Of a stretch of DNA of 64,000 bases, positions 21,661 through 33,378 are shown piece by piece; the first letter of the stretch is position 1; every line of letters starts with the position of its first letter. This DNA is from Cycas panzhihuaensis. Its lineage: Eukaryota; Cycadophyta. The stretch is from the NCBI GenBank assembly GCA_023213395.1, contig CM041465.1, positions 178,939,741 through 179,003,740 on the forward strand, in the 5' to 3' direction. A program made the position numbers and the translations under genes. The notes below the pieces were generated by a model. The model had not been told where the DNA came from. It saw only the letters and a program-made list of their open reading frames with translations, and ran no database searches.

Positions 21661-23580
21661 CAATGTTGTTGTTATTAATGGCTCTAATAATCTATAACTA
21701 GAAATATTTAAGGTAGGATATCATCTTGAAAATATTATACCTAACATATATAAATGATGTCATAATGTGTAAGTAATTAATGATGTTGTTCCATCTCTAT
21801 TGTATTAGAGTGCTACCACCATCTGGGCATATTCCAAACATTTTTGCATGTAGGTCTGGCCATTTCATATTAGTAACACTTATAGTGAAGAATAATGTCA
21901 AAAAAACCCACTTAGTGTATCATGTCCATGAGCTCTGCATAACATTTATTCCAACAAGCTCTTTTACCTCTTAGGGTTACTCTACATTACATTAGATTTT
22001 TTGTAATACAACTAGTTAGCTTGGTCCTCAAGTACCCTCTTAAATATTGTATAATTGTTAGTTGATTATCTTCTATGTTCTTCTTCATAAAAATAGATGT
22101 TGATTCTCGGCTCTAGTATCTCCTTATCATGTTTAGTACAGAGTGTCTAAATCTCAAATGTTTTCTGAAATGATTATCACAGAACTTGAACAAGTGTTTT
22201 ATATGTTCATAGAGTTAGGCTGCCTTGATTCCAAGTTGTAGCCATTATGCTAATCCTTTAGAGAATAGAGTAAGGAAAGCTATGTCAAACAATCCTTCAA
22301 TTTTATACTTATTTATTGGTGTATGTTCTTGATTGGACTAGTGAATGACATATTCCTCATATGTAACATTCCCTTCTACTTATTCTAAACTCATCTCCAA
22401 CTCACGTCTCTTGCCTGACAACTTACATACAAATGGAAATGGATATAAGTCCATACTTTCTCAATTATCTATACTATTTGCTTCACATTATAAGTCAATT
22501 TCATTTACTTTTATATCCACATATTGAAATATATTAGATATATTTGGTTCTTTCTCTAGAATTTCCTGTGTTAATGGCTCACTAATAATAACATCATAGT
22601 AATATTTATCATGTTTGATCTTGTACAATAATATAACTCTTGCATGGGCTCTCCTTATAACAAAGTTGTGATTATTACCAACATGGTTACCTCTCCTCAC
22701 AATAAGGACATTGACTTCCTCAACTCTTCTTAGTAACACTGATAAAATGGTTTGTATATTTTGAGTGAATGTTATTGCATGCCAATTATATTTATATTGT
22801 CCATCCTTTATGTGTGACTTATAAGATAGGATTGATCCATATAATCAACATTTTTTTAACTGTTTCAAATTTGCTAGAATAATTGCTTGATCCCCTAGGT
22901 CCATGTTATTCCTTGTAAAAAATCTATGGAATGATTTCTCATAATTACAACATGAGCACTTTGGCCTTTCATGCATTCTATGCATTCTTATTCCAATATA
23001 TGATTCTTAACAAATAAAACATCATTCCAATATCAATATTTCATGTGTGTGATTACAAATTTCTTATGGATCTTAATTACTTCATCATTGGATTCCAACT
23101 GCAATGTTTCTATGATGCGTAGAATGTTGCTAGTCGAGGAGATTGAGACTAAGGTAGTCACATTTCCAACATTATAATAAATGTGAATCCTCATATGTTC
23201 ATTTGGATACATGGTATTACCATGTGCTTCAAACTTATTTACAACAATAGGTTTCTTTCCTACTTATTAATTGTTTGTACTTGTTTCTTCACCTTTGTCA
23301 CTTATAACATTGATAATAGGTCTTACATTACTAGCACCTTCTCCCCAATAATGATGGTCATTGTGATTTTGGATGTATTCTTTCATTATTTTCAAGAAAG
23401 AGTCTATTTCCATTTGCATATTCATGTTGTCTACAATAATTTAATCTAAAATAAGTAAGTAATTCAAACCACACAAAAGCAAATCGAAGCAAATAAATAT
23501 TTAAAGGGTTTATATGGGAACCTTGACTAGTATGCATCCAATTATTGTCTTTTGCTCCAAGTTGGTTTTCTTCCACAATA
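21660..23580 (-). pseudogene. Unidentified decayed coding trace
   Basis: On the - strand, long stretches read as protein-like sequence interrupted by isolated TAA, TAG and TGA. From about 23440 down to 23290: M-N-M-Q-M-E-I-D-S-F-L-K-I-M-K-E. From about 23260 to 22850: H-G-N-T-M-Y-P-N-E-H-M-R-I and I-E-T-L-Q-L-E-S-N-D-E-V-I-K-I-H. At 22488-22739 an 83-codon ORF has L-L-Y-K-I-K-H-D-K-Y-Y. From about 22290 to 22050: I-E-G-L-F-D-I-A-F-L-T-L-F-S-K-G. I recognise no family motif. Its setting among elements suggests a retrotransposon gag or accessory region, but a decayed host gene is also possible. Confidence 0.35.
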
Positions 23581-23859
23581 ATGTTGTTCTTGGCATTTCA
23601 CATATTTCCTACTCACCTTCTATTATATTATTCTCTCTATTAATCTTTGTAAAATTTAATATTTTAATATTGTTATAATATCTTGTGTCTTAAAGATAGT
23701 AACTTTCATACATGTGTATGTATGTATATAAGTATGTGTGTGTGTATTTTTAAGAATATATATATGCTGTTTCCAATTTTTTTCAATATAAATTTCAAAT
23801 TCATTACAACTAAGAAAGAAATACGAAGATCTAAATATTATTGACATACTTGAAATGAA

Positions 23860-23884
23860 TTTTTATTGAGAGAGAGAGAGAGAT
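23860..23884. repeat. (GA)n microsatellite
   Basis: About ten GA units, 0.55 kb upstream of the SABATH start codon. Confidence 0.85.
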
Positions 23885-24216
23885 AAGTGACTTTAAATTT
23901 ATTTTAATTAAAATTATTGAAATTGAATATTGTTGTTGAACTGTAAGAATAATAATGATAATAATAATAAATTATTATATTATGCGATTTCCGCTATTAT
24001 TAATTTCTCTCAAAAATAAAAATTGTATTTGTGGAGGCTCGCTGGATTCATCTATCTTCTCTACATTGTCTTCTAATTAAATTTCATCCATTGAAATTTC
24101 ACCACACAAAAATATGATGCTTCATGTCCGCGAAGTCAAATGGTACACGTTTACCACTTAAATGACCACTAAATTTCGCCTACGAAAAGAATGCTCTGTA
24201 TGCATCAGTCTTCATT

Positions 24217-24293
24217 TTGACGAACGTACGAAGGTGGGGACGTAAATTTGACCAGTCATGAAAAGTTTGCTCCGCGCTCAGTAATAACACGTG
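24217..24293 (+). promoter_or_regulatory. Candidate SABATH promoter motifs: TGACG, W-box, G-box
   Basis: Within 225 bp upstream of the start codon lie TTGACG (24217-24222, containing TGACG), TTGACC (24248-24253, a W-box) and CACGTG (24288-24293, a G-box). In plants these bind TGA/bZIP, WRKY and bHLH/bZIP factors that mediate defence and jasmonate responses. That would suit a SABATH enzyme, but motifs this short also arise by chance. I see no convincing TATA box. Confidence 0.4.
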
Positions 24294-24440
24294 ACAGAGG
24301 TATGGTCGCTTCTTCTCTAAATTCTGTCCATGGAAAATTAAGGAATATCAAGAAACTGGTTTTGGTTGTGGTCTTCCTTTCCGGTATTTCTGCTTTGGAT
24401 ATTTCATCATTCTAACACGACTAAGTTTGATTTGAGTGTG

Positions 24441-25866
24441 ATGGAATCCGGGACCGAGATGGCGACAGTGCTTCATATGAATGGCGGCATTGGAGAAACC
24501 AGCTACGCTCGAAATTCTTCTATCATTCAGGTGTTCATCATTTGAATTGTTCTGTGGTTAATTTTATCGTTGATTTTACGTTTGCATTGTCCAATATCAT
24601 AGTGGACTAATATCGTGCGTATGGTAATGCAGAAGAGTGGGCTAATTTGGGTAAAGCCAATATTTCAAGAATCCATTTCCAGCATCAACATTTTCCAGCA
24701 CCTTCAAACGTTGTGCATTGCGGACCTTGGTTGTTCGTGTGGACCCAATACGCTGTTGGCCATTGAAGCCATACTGAAGGCCGTTGAAACGAAGTGTGGC
24801 AAGGAGAATATTCCTATTCCTCAGATCCAAGTTTTTTTTAACGATCTTCCTTCTAATGATTTCAATTCCATTTTCACAGATCTACCGTCTTTGATCGATC
24901 ATCTTGCGGACGGGGTCACCAGGAGATCATATTTCGCAGCGGGAGTTCCGGGGTCCTTCCATGGCCAGCTATTTCCTACAAATTCTTTGCATTTGGCTCA
25001 TTCATCGTATGCTCTTCATTGGCTTTCCCAGGTACGTATGCCCAGTGGCATTCTTTTAGCAATTCGTGGCGGATCATGGGTTCGGATGAGGCCATCATAT
25101 GATGAAAATATGCATTGAATACTGGTGTGGTGTGTCAGGTTCCGGCGGAGGTCAAAGACAAGAACAGCGAGGCATGGAACAAGGGCAAAATATGCGTCTC
25201 CGAGGGTGTGCCTCCCGCAGTTGCAGAAGCTTATCTTCGTCAATTTCGAAAGGACTTCAATGCATTTCTCCGGGCACGGGCTGATGAGTTGGTTGTTGGA
25301 GGTCTCATGTTTTTGCTATTAATCGGTCGTAGCTCTGATTCAGATCCTTCGACGGGTCAGGGCTTCTATACTTTCCTCTTTGAAACGCTGGGGCATGCCC
25401 TAACCAATTTGGCATTACAGGTTCCATTCTGGAATTTCATTTAATTAATTTAGTGCAAATCATCGATTTTTCTTTTCTTTTTTATGTTAAAAATCTGTGT
25501 TGAGTTTTTCAATATGCATAACAGGGAGCGGTAGATGAAGAAAGGGTTGATTCGTTCAATTTGCCTATATTTATTCCATCCCCACAAGAAATAAGTAGCG
25601 AAGTGGATGCAGAGGGTTCCTTCAAAATTCTACGTTTGGAGATTCTGAAAAGACGAGCAATTAGGAAAGAATATGGAAGAGCATACGCAGGTGCGATTAG
25701 AGCAGGTGTCGAGAGTTTGATTAAATTTCATTTTGATTTGCGAGGAGAAATGATGGATGAATTGTTTGATGGACATGCAAATATTATCGCAAATAGCGCA
25801 AGCGAGGACGATGAGGGATCAGAGCGTGAAGCAGATTTCGCTCTCGTGCTCGAGAATCGAAAATAA
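24441..25866 (+). CDS. SABATH-family carboxyl methyltransferase (SAM-dependent), 4 exons, 370 aa
   Basis: Family members move a methyl group from S-adenosylmethionine to a small-molecule carboxylate such as salicylate, jasmonate, IAA or gibberellin, in the cytosol. Exons: 24441-24530, 24633-25031, 25139-25420, 25525-25866; all introns are GT-AG, about 100 bp, phase 0, giving 370 codons (the family is usually 350-390). Motifs in order: L-H-M-N-G-G-I-G-E-T-S-Y-A (residues 11-23), Q30 at the substrate-contact position, A-D-L-G-C-S-C-G-P-N-T-L (SAM site), N-D-L-P-S-N-D-F-N, G-V-P-G-S-F-H-G, H-S-S-Y-A-L-H-W-L-S-Q at the end of exon 2, and D-S-F-N-L-P near the start of exon 4. No stop or frameshift is present. 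The salicylate enzymes have Met where this protein has His in Y-A-L-H-W, so a substrate other than salicylate is more likely. The substrate itself cannot be read from the sequence. Confidence 0.93.
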
Positions 25867-26022
25867 AACTGCTTCTATTGTTAACAAAACCAGACAATCC
25901 TGAGGATGTTGTTTCTTATCGTCCTACTTGTCGCAAAGTTTGTCGGTGAGAAGGGAGCTTAAAGGCCGGTTGTGTGCTTGAGGGAAGAAAGTTGAAAACG
26001 TTGGGTTATTTATTTTTATTGT

Positions 26023-26028
26023 AATAAA
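26023..26028 (+). terminator. Likely SABATH polyadenylation signal
   Basis: AATAAA lies 157 bp after the stop codon in a T-rich context, followed by a TG-rich run and a TGTGTATATATATACACACA palindrome. Confidence 0.5.
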
Positions 26029-26049
26029 GTGTGTGTATATATATACACA

Positions 26050-26285
26050 CACACTTGTTTAGTTGACTATTTTTATTTTTTTTTGTATGTTGAATATAAT
26101 ATATTATTACCACACATTCACGGGAAATAATAATTATTGTAACAATTTTTCAATTATTATTATTATAGTTAAGTTTGATTTGATAATGTAAATTTTTTTT
26201 TTTTTTTCCTAAGTGTCTAATCAAAATATTCTCTTTTCTTTTTTTAATTTTTAATAAATTAAAAATGTGGTTAGTTAAATTTGAA
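26050..26285 (+). repeat. Diverged direct copy of the terminal repeat of the 26492-28043 element
   Basis: It shares CTTGTTTA-TTG-CTATTTT, TATGTTGAATAT-ATAT, TTTGAT-TGATAAT and AATGTGGTTAGTTAAAT with 26492-26735, in the same order and orientation. It begins right behind the SABATH poly(A) signal. Confidence 0.65.
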
Positions 26286-26445
26286 AATTCCATTTAGAAA
26301 ACCATGTAAGTTTTACTTAGTATAGGTTATATGTGGATAGACCCTTACATTAATGTCTATAAATTTGTTACACATAGATAATCTTTTTATTACTTATCAT
26401 AATATAACTCATCTAGTCTAAACATTTTTAAATTGTTTTTAATGC

Positions 26446-26491
<46 letters not shown>

Positions 26492-26492
<1 letters not shown>

Positions 26493-28043
26493 AGAGGCTT
26501 GTTTACTTGCCTATTTTAAACTTTTTCATATGTTGAATATGATATATCAGAATGCAATATTACAACATATCTATCATAGATAATGATCACTATAACATTG
26601 TTTTAATTCTAGCTCTTACAATTCAATTTGATATGATAATTTAAAATTTTCTCCCTCCTTCAAGTAAGTATACATAACGAAAATCTTCATTCTTTTCTAT
26701 TTTATAAATTACAAATGTGGTTAGTTAAATATAAAATAACGAAAAACATATGTATAAATATGTTTACAAGTTAGATTAGGATGACATATCTATGCTAAGA
26801 GCTAATGGAATATAAGATCATGCAATACAAAAATTAAAAAGGGCTATAAACTAAATCACAATCCCAACATATAATTTAAGCATGCAAGAAGAATAAAATA
26901 ATATAAAATATAAAAACAATGATAAGCTATTGATAGTTGAGAAGGACAAAATATTAGTGTCATTCCTAAAAGAATATATAATAATTTAATAAAAAGAATA
27001 TAAAGTATATGTCAGGAAGGTTACTAATGCTAGTAATGATATCTACATTCCTTGACCAATTGAAGAAAAGCCAACTAGTATTAATAACATCTCTTGATTA
27101 ATCTAAACAAAAGTTACTAATATCAACAATAACAAGTTCACCTCCTAATAAAGTAGATAATATGAATTAAATATTTACATCATGTATATTATAGGATTGC
27201 TAAGTGTCAATAATAATTATTTTACCTCCTAATAAATCTAGAAAGATATCAAGTATTGATATAAAATCATATATTTTAAGACAATACTATATTTGTCAAC
27301 AAATTAAAGTCAAAGTTGAATGGAAGATTCATTGGCAGCAACCTTCAACCTGCAGGCAAAAGCATATAGAAATTTAATATTCTTATAATCAACATCTACC
27401 AAAAGAACTCTAATTTATGTATAATTTTATCAACTTATTCAAGTTTGCCCTTGTATTTATATTTGTTATTGTTTAAAGATTTAATAATTATGACTTGATG
27501 ACATACATCAAATGATTATGATATCATTTTTATTAATAAGAGGTGACATCATACCAATCATTATCTCAATTATGTTGTGGATAAAATATTTCAAGGAGGG
27601 GGTCTTATTATGAACCATCTTAAATGAAGTAAATAACTAATCAATATCAAAAGGTCTTATTGAATAGTTATAACTATTCATGAAAGAGACTTATTATATG
27701 TATATAAATATACCCCAATTATAACATTCGTTATTACTTATTTATCGATCAAATCATTTAGTCTATTTTGACTATTTAAACTTCTAAGTGTATTTATGGA
27801 CTTATTAAAAAATGGCTCTTTTTTTAAGTTATGAAAAAGGTTTGTAATAGATTTCTATTATGTATATGTACTTGAAAGTAGGAGAAAATTTTAAATTATC
27901 ATATCAAATTGAACTATAAGAGTTGTAACTAAAATAATATTATAGTGGTTATTATCTACCATAGATGTGTCCTAATAGTACATTCTAATATATCATATTC
28001 AACATATGAAAATGTTTGATATGGGCAAGTAAACAAGCTTCTT
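26492..28043. mobile_element. DNA element (MITE-like) with ~194-bp terminal inverted repeats in a (CT)n tract
   Basis: 26492-26685 and 27850-28043 are inverted copies: left AAGAGGCTTGTTTACTTGCC, right GGCAAGTAAACAAGCTTCTT. The internal 1.16 kb has no ORF with a known transposase domain. (CT)n runs on the same strand lie on both sides (about 26446-26478 and 28041-28069), as expected if the element inserted into a CT microsatellite. No separate target duplication can be read. Superfamily unknown. Confidence 0.65.
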
Positions 28044-28070
28044 CTCTCTCTCTCTCTCTCTCTCTCTCTT

Positions 28071-28411
28071 TGGACTGTTCCTTCTCAGAAATCTAGGCTC
28101 GTAGGAGTGATAATTAGCAGAAAATAAAGTTAAATAACACGAGTGCACAAGCAGATCACAGAAAATGAATCACCAAAATGAGTACCGAAGTACTTTCTCC
28201 TTTCAAGATACCATACTCGATAACATTACAAGTGATTTAACCCTTTAAATACACAAGTAAGGGTCTTCATCCTTAATGATTCTATCGGTGGCCCTAGTGG
28301 CCTTACATCTTATTGGATGGCTTAGCGGTCCATACATATAACTTACTGAACCCCTTAATCCTTACTTGTTGGTGGTTCTCACTTGCTAAGGAAAGGTGGG
28401 GTTATGTTACA
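28071..28411 (-). repeat. Element C 3' LTR
   Basis: 341 bp, the partner of 57481-57821. The polypurine tract lies at 28412-28428 (CCCCCCTCTGAG on +). Confidence 0.9.
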
Positions 28412-28429
28412 GGTACCCCCCTCTGAGAC

Positions 28430-29880
28430 GCTGAGTCATCGCAGCATTAGAGATGAGGATGTTGCTAGATGAACTCGTCTGGCTCCCAAGTAGCTTCATT
28501 TACATCTAAGCTGACCCACTGTACCAAGTGTTCAGAAATAGTATGATTCTAGAGACGGTGCTGGCGACTGGCAAGGATTTTATCGAGAGGAATTGTAAGA
28601 GTTTGCTCTTCAGAGAGAATGGATAGGGTTGTGTGGGGTGTAACTTTAGCTCCAAGGTATTTTTTTAGGCAAGACACGTGGAAGACAGTATGGATATTAG
28701 TGTTTGGGGGAAGTTCAAGGGCATAAGCAACTTCACCAATTTTGTGTAGGATCTTATAAGGGCCATAGTAGCGGGGGCTTAGTTTATGCCGTTGATGTGA
28801 CTTGAGTGATTGTTGCTTATAAGGTTGGAGGCGAAGGTATACAAGATCTCTAATGTCAAAGGATCGATTAGATCGGTGGCGGTCTGCAAGTTGCTTTATT
28901 TGATTTCAGGCAATGGCTAAATTTTATCGAAGGGCATGCAAGATTTGATCTATTTCTTAAAGATTTTGTTGCACAGAAGCTGTTCTAAAGTTTATGGCTA
29001 GGGTATGGTGGGAAGGTGGGTGGTAGCCATAAAAAGCCAAAAAGGGGGACATACCAATGGTAGAATTATGGGAGAAGTTACACCAATACTTGGCCAGGGC
29101 AAGCTATGAGGTCCACTTAGCTTGGTGTTCTGAGGTAAAGCAACATAGATAAGTTTCTAAAGTTTTGTTTAGAACCTCAAATTGGCCATCTGTTTGTGGG
29201 TGGTAGGTAGAGCTCATGTTAAATGAGGTTCCAACAACCTTAAAGAGTTCTTCCCAAAAGGAGCTAGTAAACTTAGGGTCTCGGTCACAAACAATAGATG
29301 ATGGGAAGCCATGGAGACAAAATATGAATTGGACATATAAGTCAATGAGACGGGAGGATGAATATAAGGTGTGTATTGGGAGAAGGTGTGAGTACTTGGT
29401 TAATCGATTAATGATTATCTAAATGGAGTCAAACCCTCCAGATGGAGGTAGACCCATGATGAAGTCCATAGCAATATGTTGCCACTTGCCTTAAGCAATA
29501 TTTAATGGTTAGAGAAGGCGAGGGAGAGGTTTGGTCTCTACTTTATTTCGTTGAAAGGTGTCACATTCTAATACAAAGGTGAATATGGTGGTCTTCATGT
29601 GGGGCCAAAAGAAATCTACATGAATCCATCGATAAGTCTTATCGAAGCCAGAGTGGCTGCCAAGGGGGGATGAGTGGTATTCTGTTAAGATTTTAGGGAT
29701 GAATGAGGAGGGATGAATAAAGATACGATTGTGGTAGAGGAGGTGATTATTGAAGGTTGACCAACCTTTATGGGTGAGAACTTTTTCCCTCCAATTATGA
29801 TAGCCTAGTTGGGCTTGATTTTCAACATATAGTTCATCAAGCCAAAGTGGTTGGGGGTTGTTGATGGCATGAAGGCTTGG
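28430..29880 (-). pseudogene. Element C integrase and chromodomain
   Basis: Read on the - strand: zinc-binding region H-S-S-P-L-G-S-H-S-G-F-D-K-T-Y with a C-D-T-F-Q remnant, core D in M-D-F-I-M-G-L-P, D in V-C-D-R-D-P-K-F-T-S, and E in F-E-V-L-N-K-T-L-E, so all three catalytic acids are present. Then [20 protein letters not shown] and a chromodomain with E-H-L-V-Q-W-V...A-T-W-E-P-D-E-F (about 28560-28450). Several TAG, TAA and TGA codons interrupt the frame. The chromodomain places it with the chromoviruses. Confidence 0.82.
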
Positions 29881-31100
29881 GTTAGGGACATTGTCATTGG
29901 AATGGAGATGTGAAAGGATATCCGCCACTATATTATCTTTGCCTTTTTTATATGTTATTGAGAAGTCAAAGACTTTTAATCGATAAACCCACTTAATGTG
30001 TTCTTCAGACAAGACTGGTTGAGTCAATAAATTATGGAGGCTATGATAATTTGTGAGAATAGTGAACTTAGAGCCTAAGAGATATTTCCACCATTTATCA
30101 ATAGTATGGAGAATATCCTTCATTTCTTTCTGATGTGTAGAGAGATGAAGCTCGTGATCTTTTAATTTTTAACTTTCAAATGTAATGGGATGAGAGTCTT
30201 ACATTAGGACTGTGCCTAAACCAAACCCTGAAGCATCGCATTCAAGTTGGAAGGGTTGGTTAAAATCAAGAGTGATGATCATCATATGATGGAGGGTTAG
30301 TTAAAATCAAGAGTGAGGTGGGAAAAGGTAGCATCTACTTTGGGAGACTATTGAAAAGCCTCTTTACGAAGGAGGTTGGTTAATGGGGTAGCAAGAGTAG
30401 CATAGTTACGCACAAAGTGTCGATAAAACCCTATGAGCCCAAGAAATGCTCGTAGTTGGATAAGAGTGGTAGGTGTTGGCCACGTTATGATGACTAATAT
30501 TTTATTGGGGTCTACGTGTACCCCTTTTGATGATATGATGTGACCCAAATATTTGAGTTTTGATTATCTAAACTCACACTTAGATAGTTTTGCATAGAAT
30601 TGGTGGTTTTGCAATATTTGGAGAATAATTTCTAAGTGTTGGATATAGAGATCCAGGTAGGCACTATAAATAAGAATGTCATCAAAGAAAAGTATGACAA
30701 ACTTTCAAAGGTAGGGCCCAAAGATTTTATTCATGGGAGCTTGGAAGGTTACCGGGGTATTGTAAAGGCCAAAAGGCAGTGCTCGAAACTTAAAATGGCC
30801 ATGATGTGTGTGAAATGTTGTCTTATGATAATCTTGTGGGGTAATTGGGATTTGGTAGTAACCAGATTGGAGGTCTAACTTAGAAAAGATGGTTGTGCCA
30901 TGGATTTCGTCTAGCATGTCATCTATGCAAGGGGTGGGAAACTTATTTTTAATGGTAATCTTATTTAATTCCCTATAGTCAACACAGAGGTGAAATGAGC
31001 CATCCTTATTCTGAATTAAGACAATTGGGGCTGCATAATGGCTTTTACTTGGTTAGATTATGCCTATGTTGAGGAGCTCATTTATGAGTTTCTCAATTTC
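29881..31100 (-). pseudogene. Element C reverse transcriptase and RNase H
   Basis: RT blocks on the - strand: K-D-G-S-F-H-L-C-V-D-Y-R-E-L-N near 30990, I-D-D-M-L-D-E-I-H-G, L-Q-S-G-Y-Y-Q-I, A-L-P-F-G-L, and the catalytic F-F-D-D-I-L-I-Y-S near 30680, with both Asp kept. Connection: G-H-I-I-S-S-K-G-V and F-L-G-L-I-G-F-Y-R (30548-30348). RNase H: E-C-D-A-S-G-F-G-L-G, H-Q-K-E-M, Y-K-K-G-K-D-N-I-V-A-D-I-L-S. At least one frameshift separates the RT palm from RNase H. Confidence 0.82.
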
Positions 31101-31390
31101 ATTCTTTTGGAAGTATGAGTTATGGTAAGGTCGAAGGTTGATGGGGTCATGTTTAGATTGGAGGTCAATTGTATGATGGAAACTACAGTTGGGATGGGTA
31201 GTAGCAGGCAGAGGGGCGAATACTTGTTCATATTGGGTAATGGCATCCTGGATGTGTGGATGAATTTATGGTTTGACTTAAATATTATTGAGGTGGACTA
31301 TATACCCCAGGTGAGATTGAAGCTAGCATTTCATACGTCCAAGAGAGACCACTTAGTTAGGGGGGATTGCATTTTGTAAATTTTTTAATT

Positions 31391-31816
31391 TCAGCCCATG
31401 TGGTCTTTGAAGGCAATGAATAGATTTATAGGCAAGTTGTTCATGTTATAGGTCCCTAGTGTTTGCAACCATTGAATCCCTAAGATGGCATCAAATCCTC
31501 CTATTGATAAGGCATAGAAGTCTGATACCAATAGGTATGAGCCAATTTGGACTTGGAGGTTTTTAATAACACTTACACAATGGAGTTTCTGGTACCCTGG
31601 TAGAGAACATGTGAAGCCAATTTTTGGGACAATATATAGGTTAAGTTGTCTGGCTATCAAAACATCAATGAAGTTAAGTGATGCGCCACCATCAATCAAG
31701 ATAGATATTGGAGTCTTACGGAGAATACATCTACCTCTTAGGGATTCGATGTAGGAGGAGGTGGCGACAGTGGATATAGATACTTTAGGTTGGGGGTCTA
31801 GTGCAGGATAATCATG
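31391..31816 (-). pseudogene. Element C retropepsin
   Basis: I-L-I-D-G-G-A-S-L-N-F-I is the active-site block, with D-G-G in place of D-S-G, so the Ser beside the catalytic Asp is Gly. The C-terminal block F-D-A-I-L-G-I-Q-W-L-Q-T-L-G is intact. The frame runs open into the LTR of element J, which cuts the gene at 31816/31817; the upstream half of the element resumes at 57188. Confidence 0.78.
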
Positions 31817-32078
31817 TGTGCTGAGCCTACACCACATGTTAGAGAGGGCTATGACCCTCCATCATATGAGGATTACGAGGATTGGTTGACATAAAGGTAG
31901 GAATATAATAATATGGGGGTGAGTGTTATATATACCCCACTCTATTGTAAAGAGGAAAATATGATACAATAATATGTTAATGGATGTTCTTTAGAACCCT
32001 ACCTTCTTCTTTCATCTTCTTTCTTCTATTTCTCTTTATATTTCTTTATATTGATTTGGTTATAGGATTAAGCATGTA
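31817..32078 (+). repeat. Element J 5' LTR
   Basis: Starts TGTGCTGAGCCTACACC (partner TGTAGTGAGCCTACACC). The primer site TGGTATCAGAGC is at 32084-32095. Confidence 0.82.
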
Positions 32079-32095
32079 ATAAGTGGTATCAGAGC

Positions 32096-32878
32096 TGCAT
32101 TGTGATTGTGGAAAGCTACCTGAAAGATTAAAGCCATTTTCTAATCTATACAAGAGCTAGGGATTCATTTTTGGTGAAATTTTCTTTTTTTTTCAAGGTT
32201 TTTAGCATACGGAAGTTCTACGCGTTAGGAGAAAAAATAAAAGATTCTTGAAGAAACATCAAAGAATTTGAGACAAAAGGGCCCATGCCATAATTTTTAA
32301 GTGGTCATAGTACTAGTTTCAAATAAAAGTTGTAGAAATTATAGCCAATTTTATTTCAACCTACTTTTCCGTTGACGTATTTTTAGGACAAATTTGTAAC
32401 CTCAACTTCAAAGAGCCATAACTTTAGCTACAAGTGTCCAAATGACCTCAATGTTTTTTTTATTCTATGCATTTTAAAATTTTCTTTCTAATGAAAGTGG
32501 TTTAAGGTTAACTATAGGTTAGAAAAGAGAGTTATTATCATTTTATTAGAAGGTACTATTATAGTCCTTAGAAACCCTAACAACAAATTTCTTAAACGGC
32601 TATAACTTTTGATCTAGATGTCAGAATTCGATTCTATTTGAATCGTTGGAATTGTATTTTAGTGGCCATGATTTTTATCTATATTTTATGTACTTTTGAG
32701 CCATATATTTTTTTTAGAAATAATTTTTTTGAAATCAAGGGTTTCATATTATATTTTCTTAGCCATTAAGACTGTGGTCTCAAAAGCATTACTCATGAGG
32801 CCCGATATATAATTTTATAAAAAAATTAGGGGATAACAGGCTATAGACACCTTTAATCTTTTCTACATCTATATTATC
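32096..32878. other. Element J leader, no gene seen
   Basis: A+T-rich leader between the primer site and the gag start codon. It has only short chance frames. Confidence 0.5.
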
Positions 32879-33378
32879 ATGGATACAAAAAGGCCCATAC
32901 CTCATATATTTAATGCAAGTGAGACTCTTTCTATAGATGATTGAGTAAGAGACATGCATCTATATTTAAAATCACTTTATGCTAACTACAAAAGCGATAA
33001 AGAGATGTCTAAAGTTGCCTTATTGTATCTACAAGGAGAGGCATACCTTTGGTTTAAGGAGTGGTATGGCACATTTAGTCCATTTAAGATATTTTGATGG
33101 CTACAACTTGATATCTGTAACAAATATGATGCTTTTTAGTGGAATCAGATGCAAAACCTTGAAAAAGACAAACAAAAAGCCTATAAAATACTTGAGAAGT
33201 ATAATCAAAAGATGGAACAAGGAATTCTCCCCACTCCTTAAAGCCAAGACTAAAAGAAAGATGATAAGGGAGAAAAGGAGCAGTAGCTTAACACAGTAGA
33301 AATCGTTTGTCATTCCACACCACCAGTCATAGTCAAGGCAAAGGAAGACCATCACTCATCAAAAGTTAGAGAACATAC
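32879..33378 (+). pseudogene. Element J gag (Retrotrans_gag type), cut by element F
   Basis: ATG 32879 begins M-D-T-K-R-P-I-P-H-I-F-N. The core reads V-R-D-M-H-L-Y-L-K-S-L-Y and V-A-L-L-Y-L-Q-G-E-A-Y-L-W-F-K-E-W, the gag capsid signature (PF03732-like). Downstream comes K-D-K-Q-K-A-Y-K-I-L-E-K-Y. Stops are TGA and TAG at places where Trp is expected (G to A changes). The frame runs into the F insertion at 33378; the same element resumes at 50325. No zinc knuckle or protease follows, so the element looks gag-only by design rather than by simple truncation. Confidence 0.68.

Noticed and set aside
20821-28450. Centromeric (CRM) identity for the chromoviruses.
   Set aside because: The chromodomains are recognisable, but there is no CR motif or satellite context to support a centromeric lineage.
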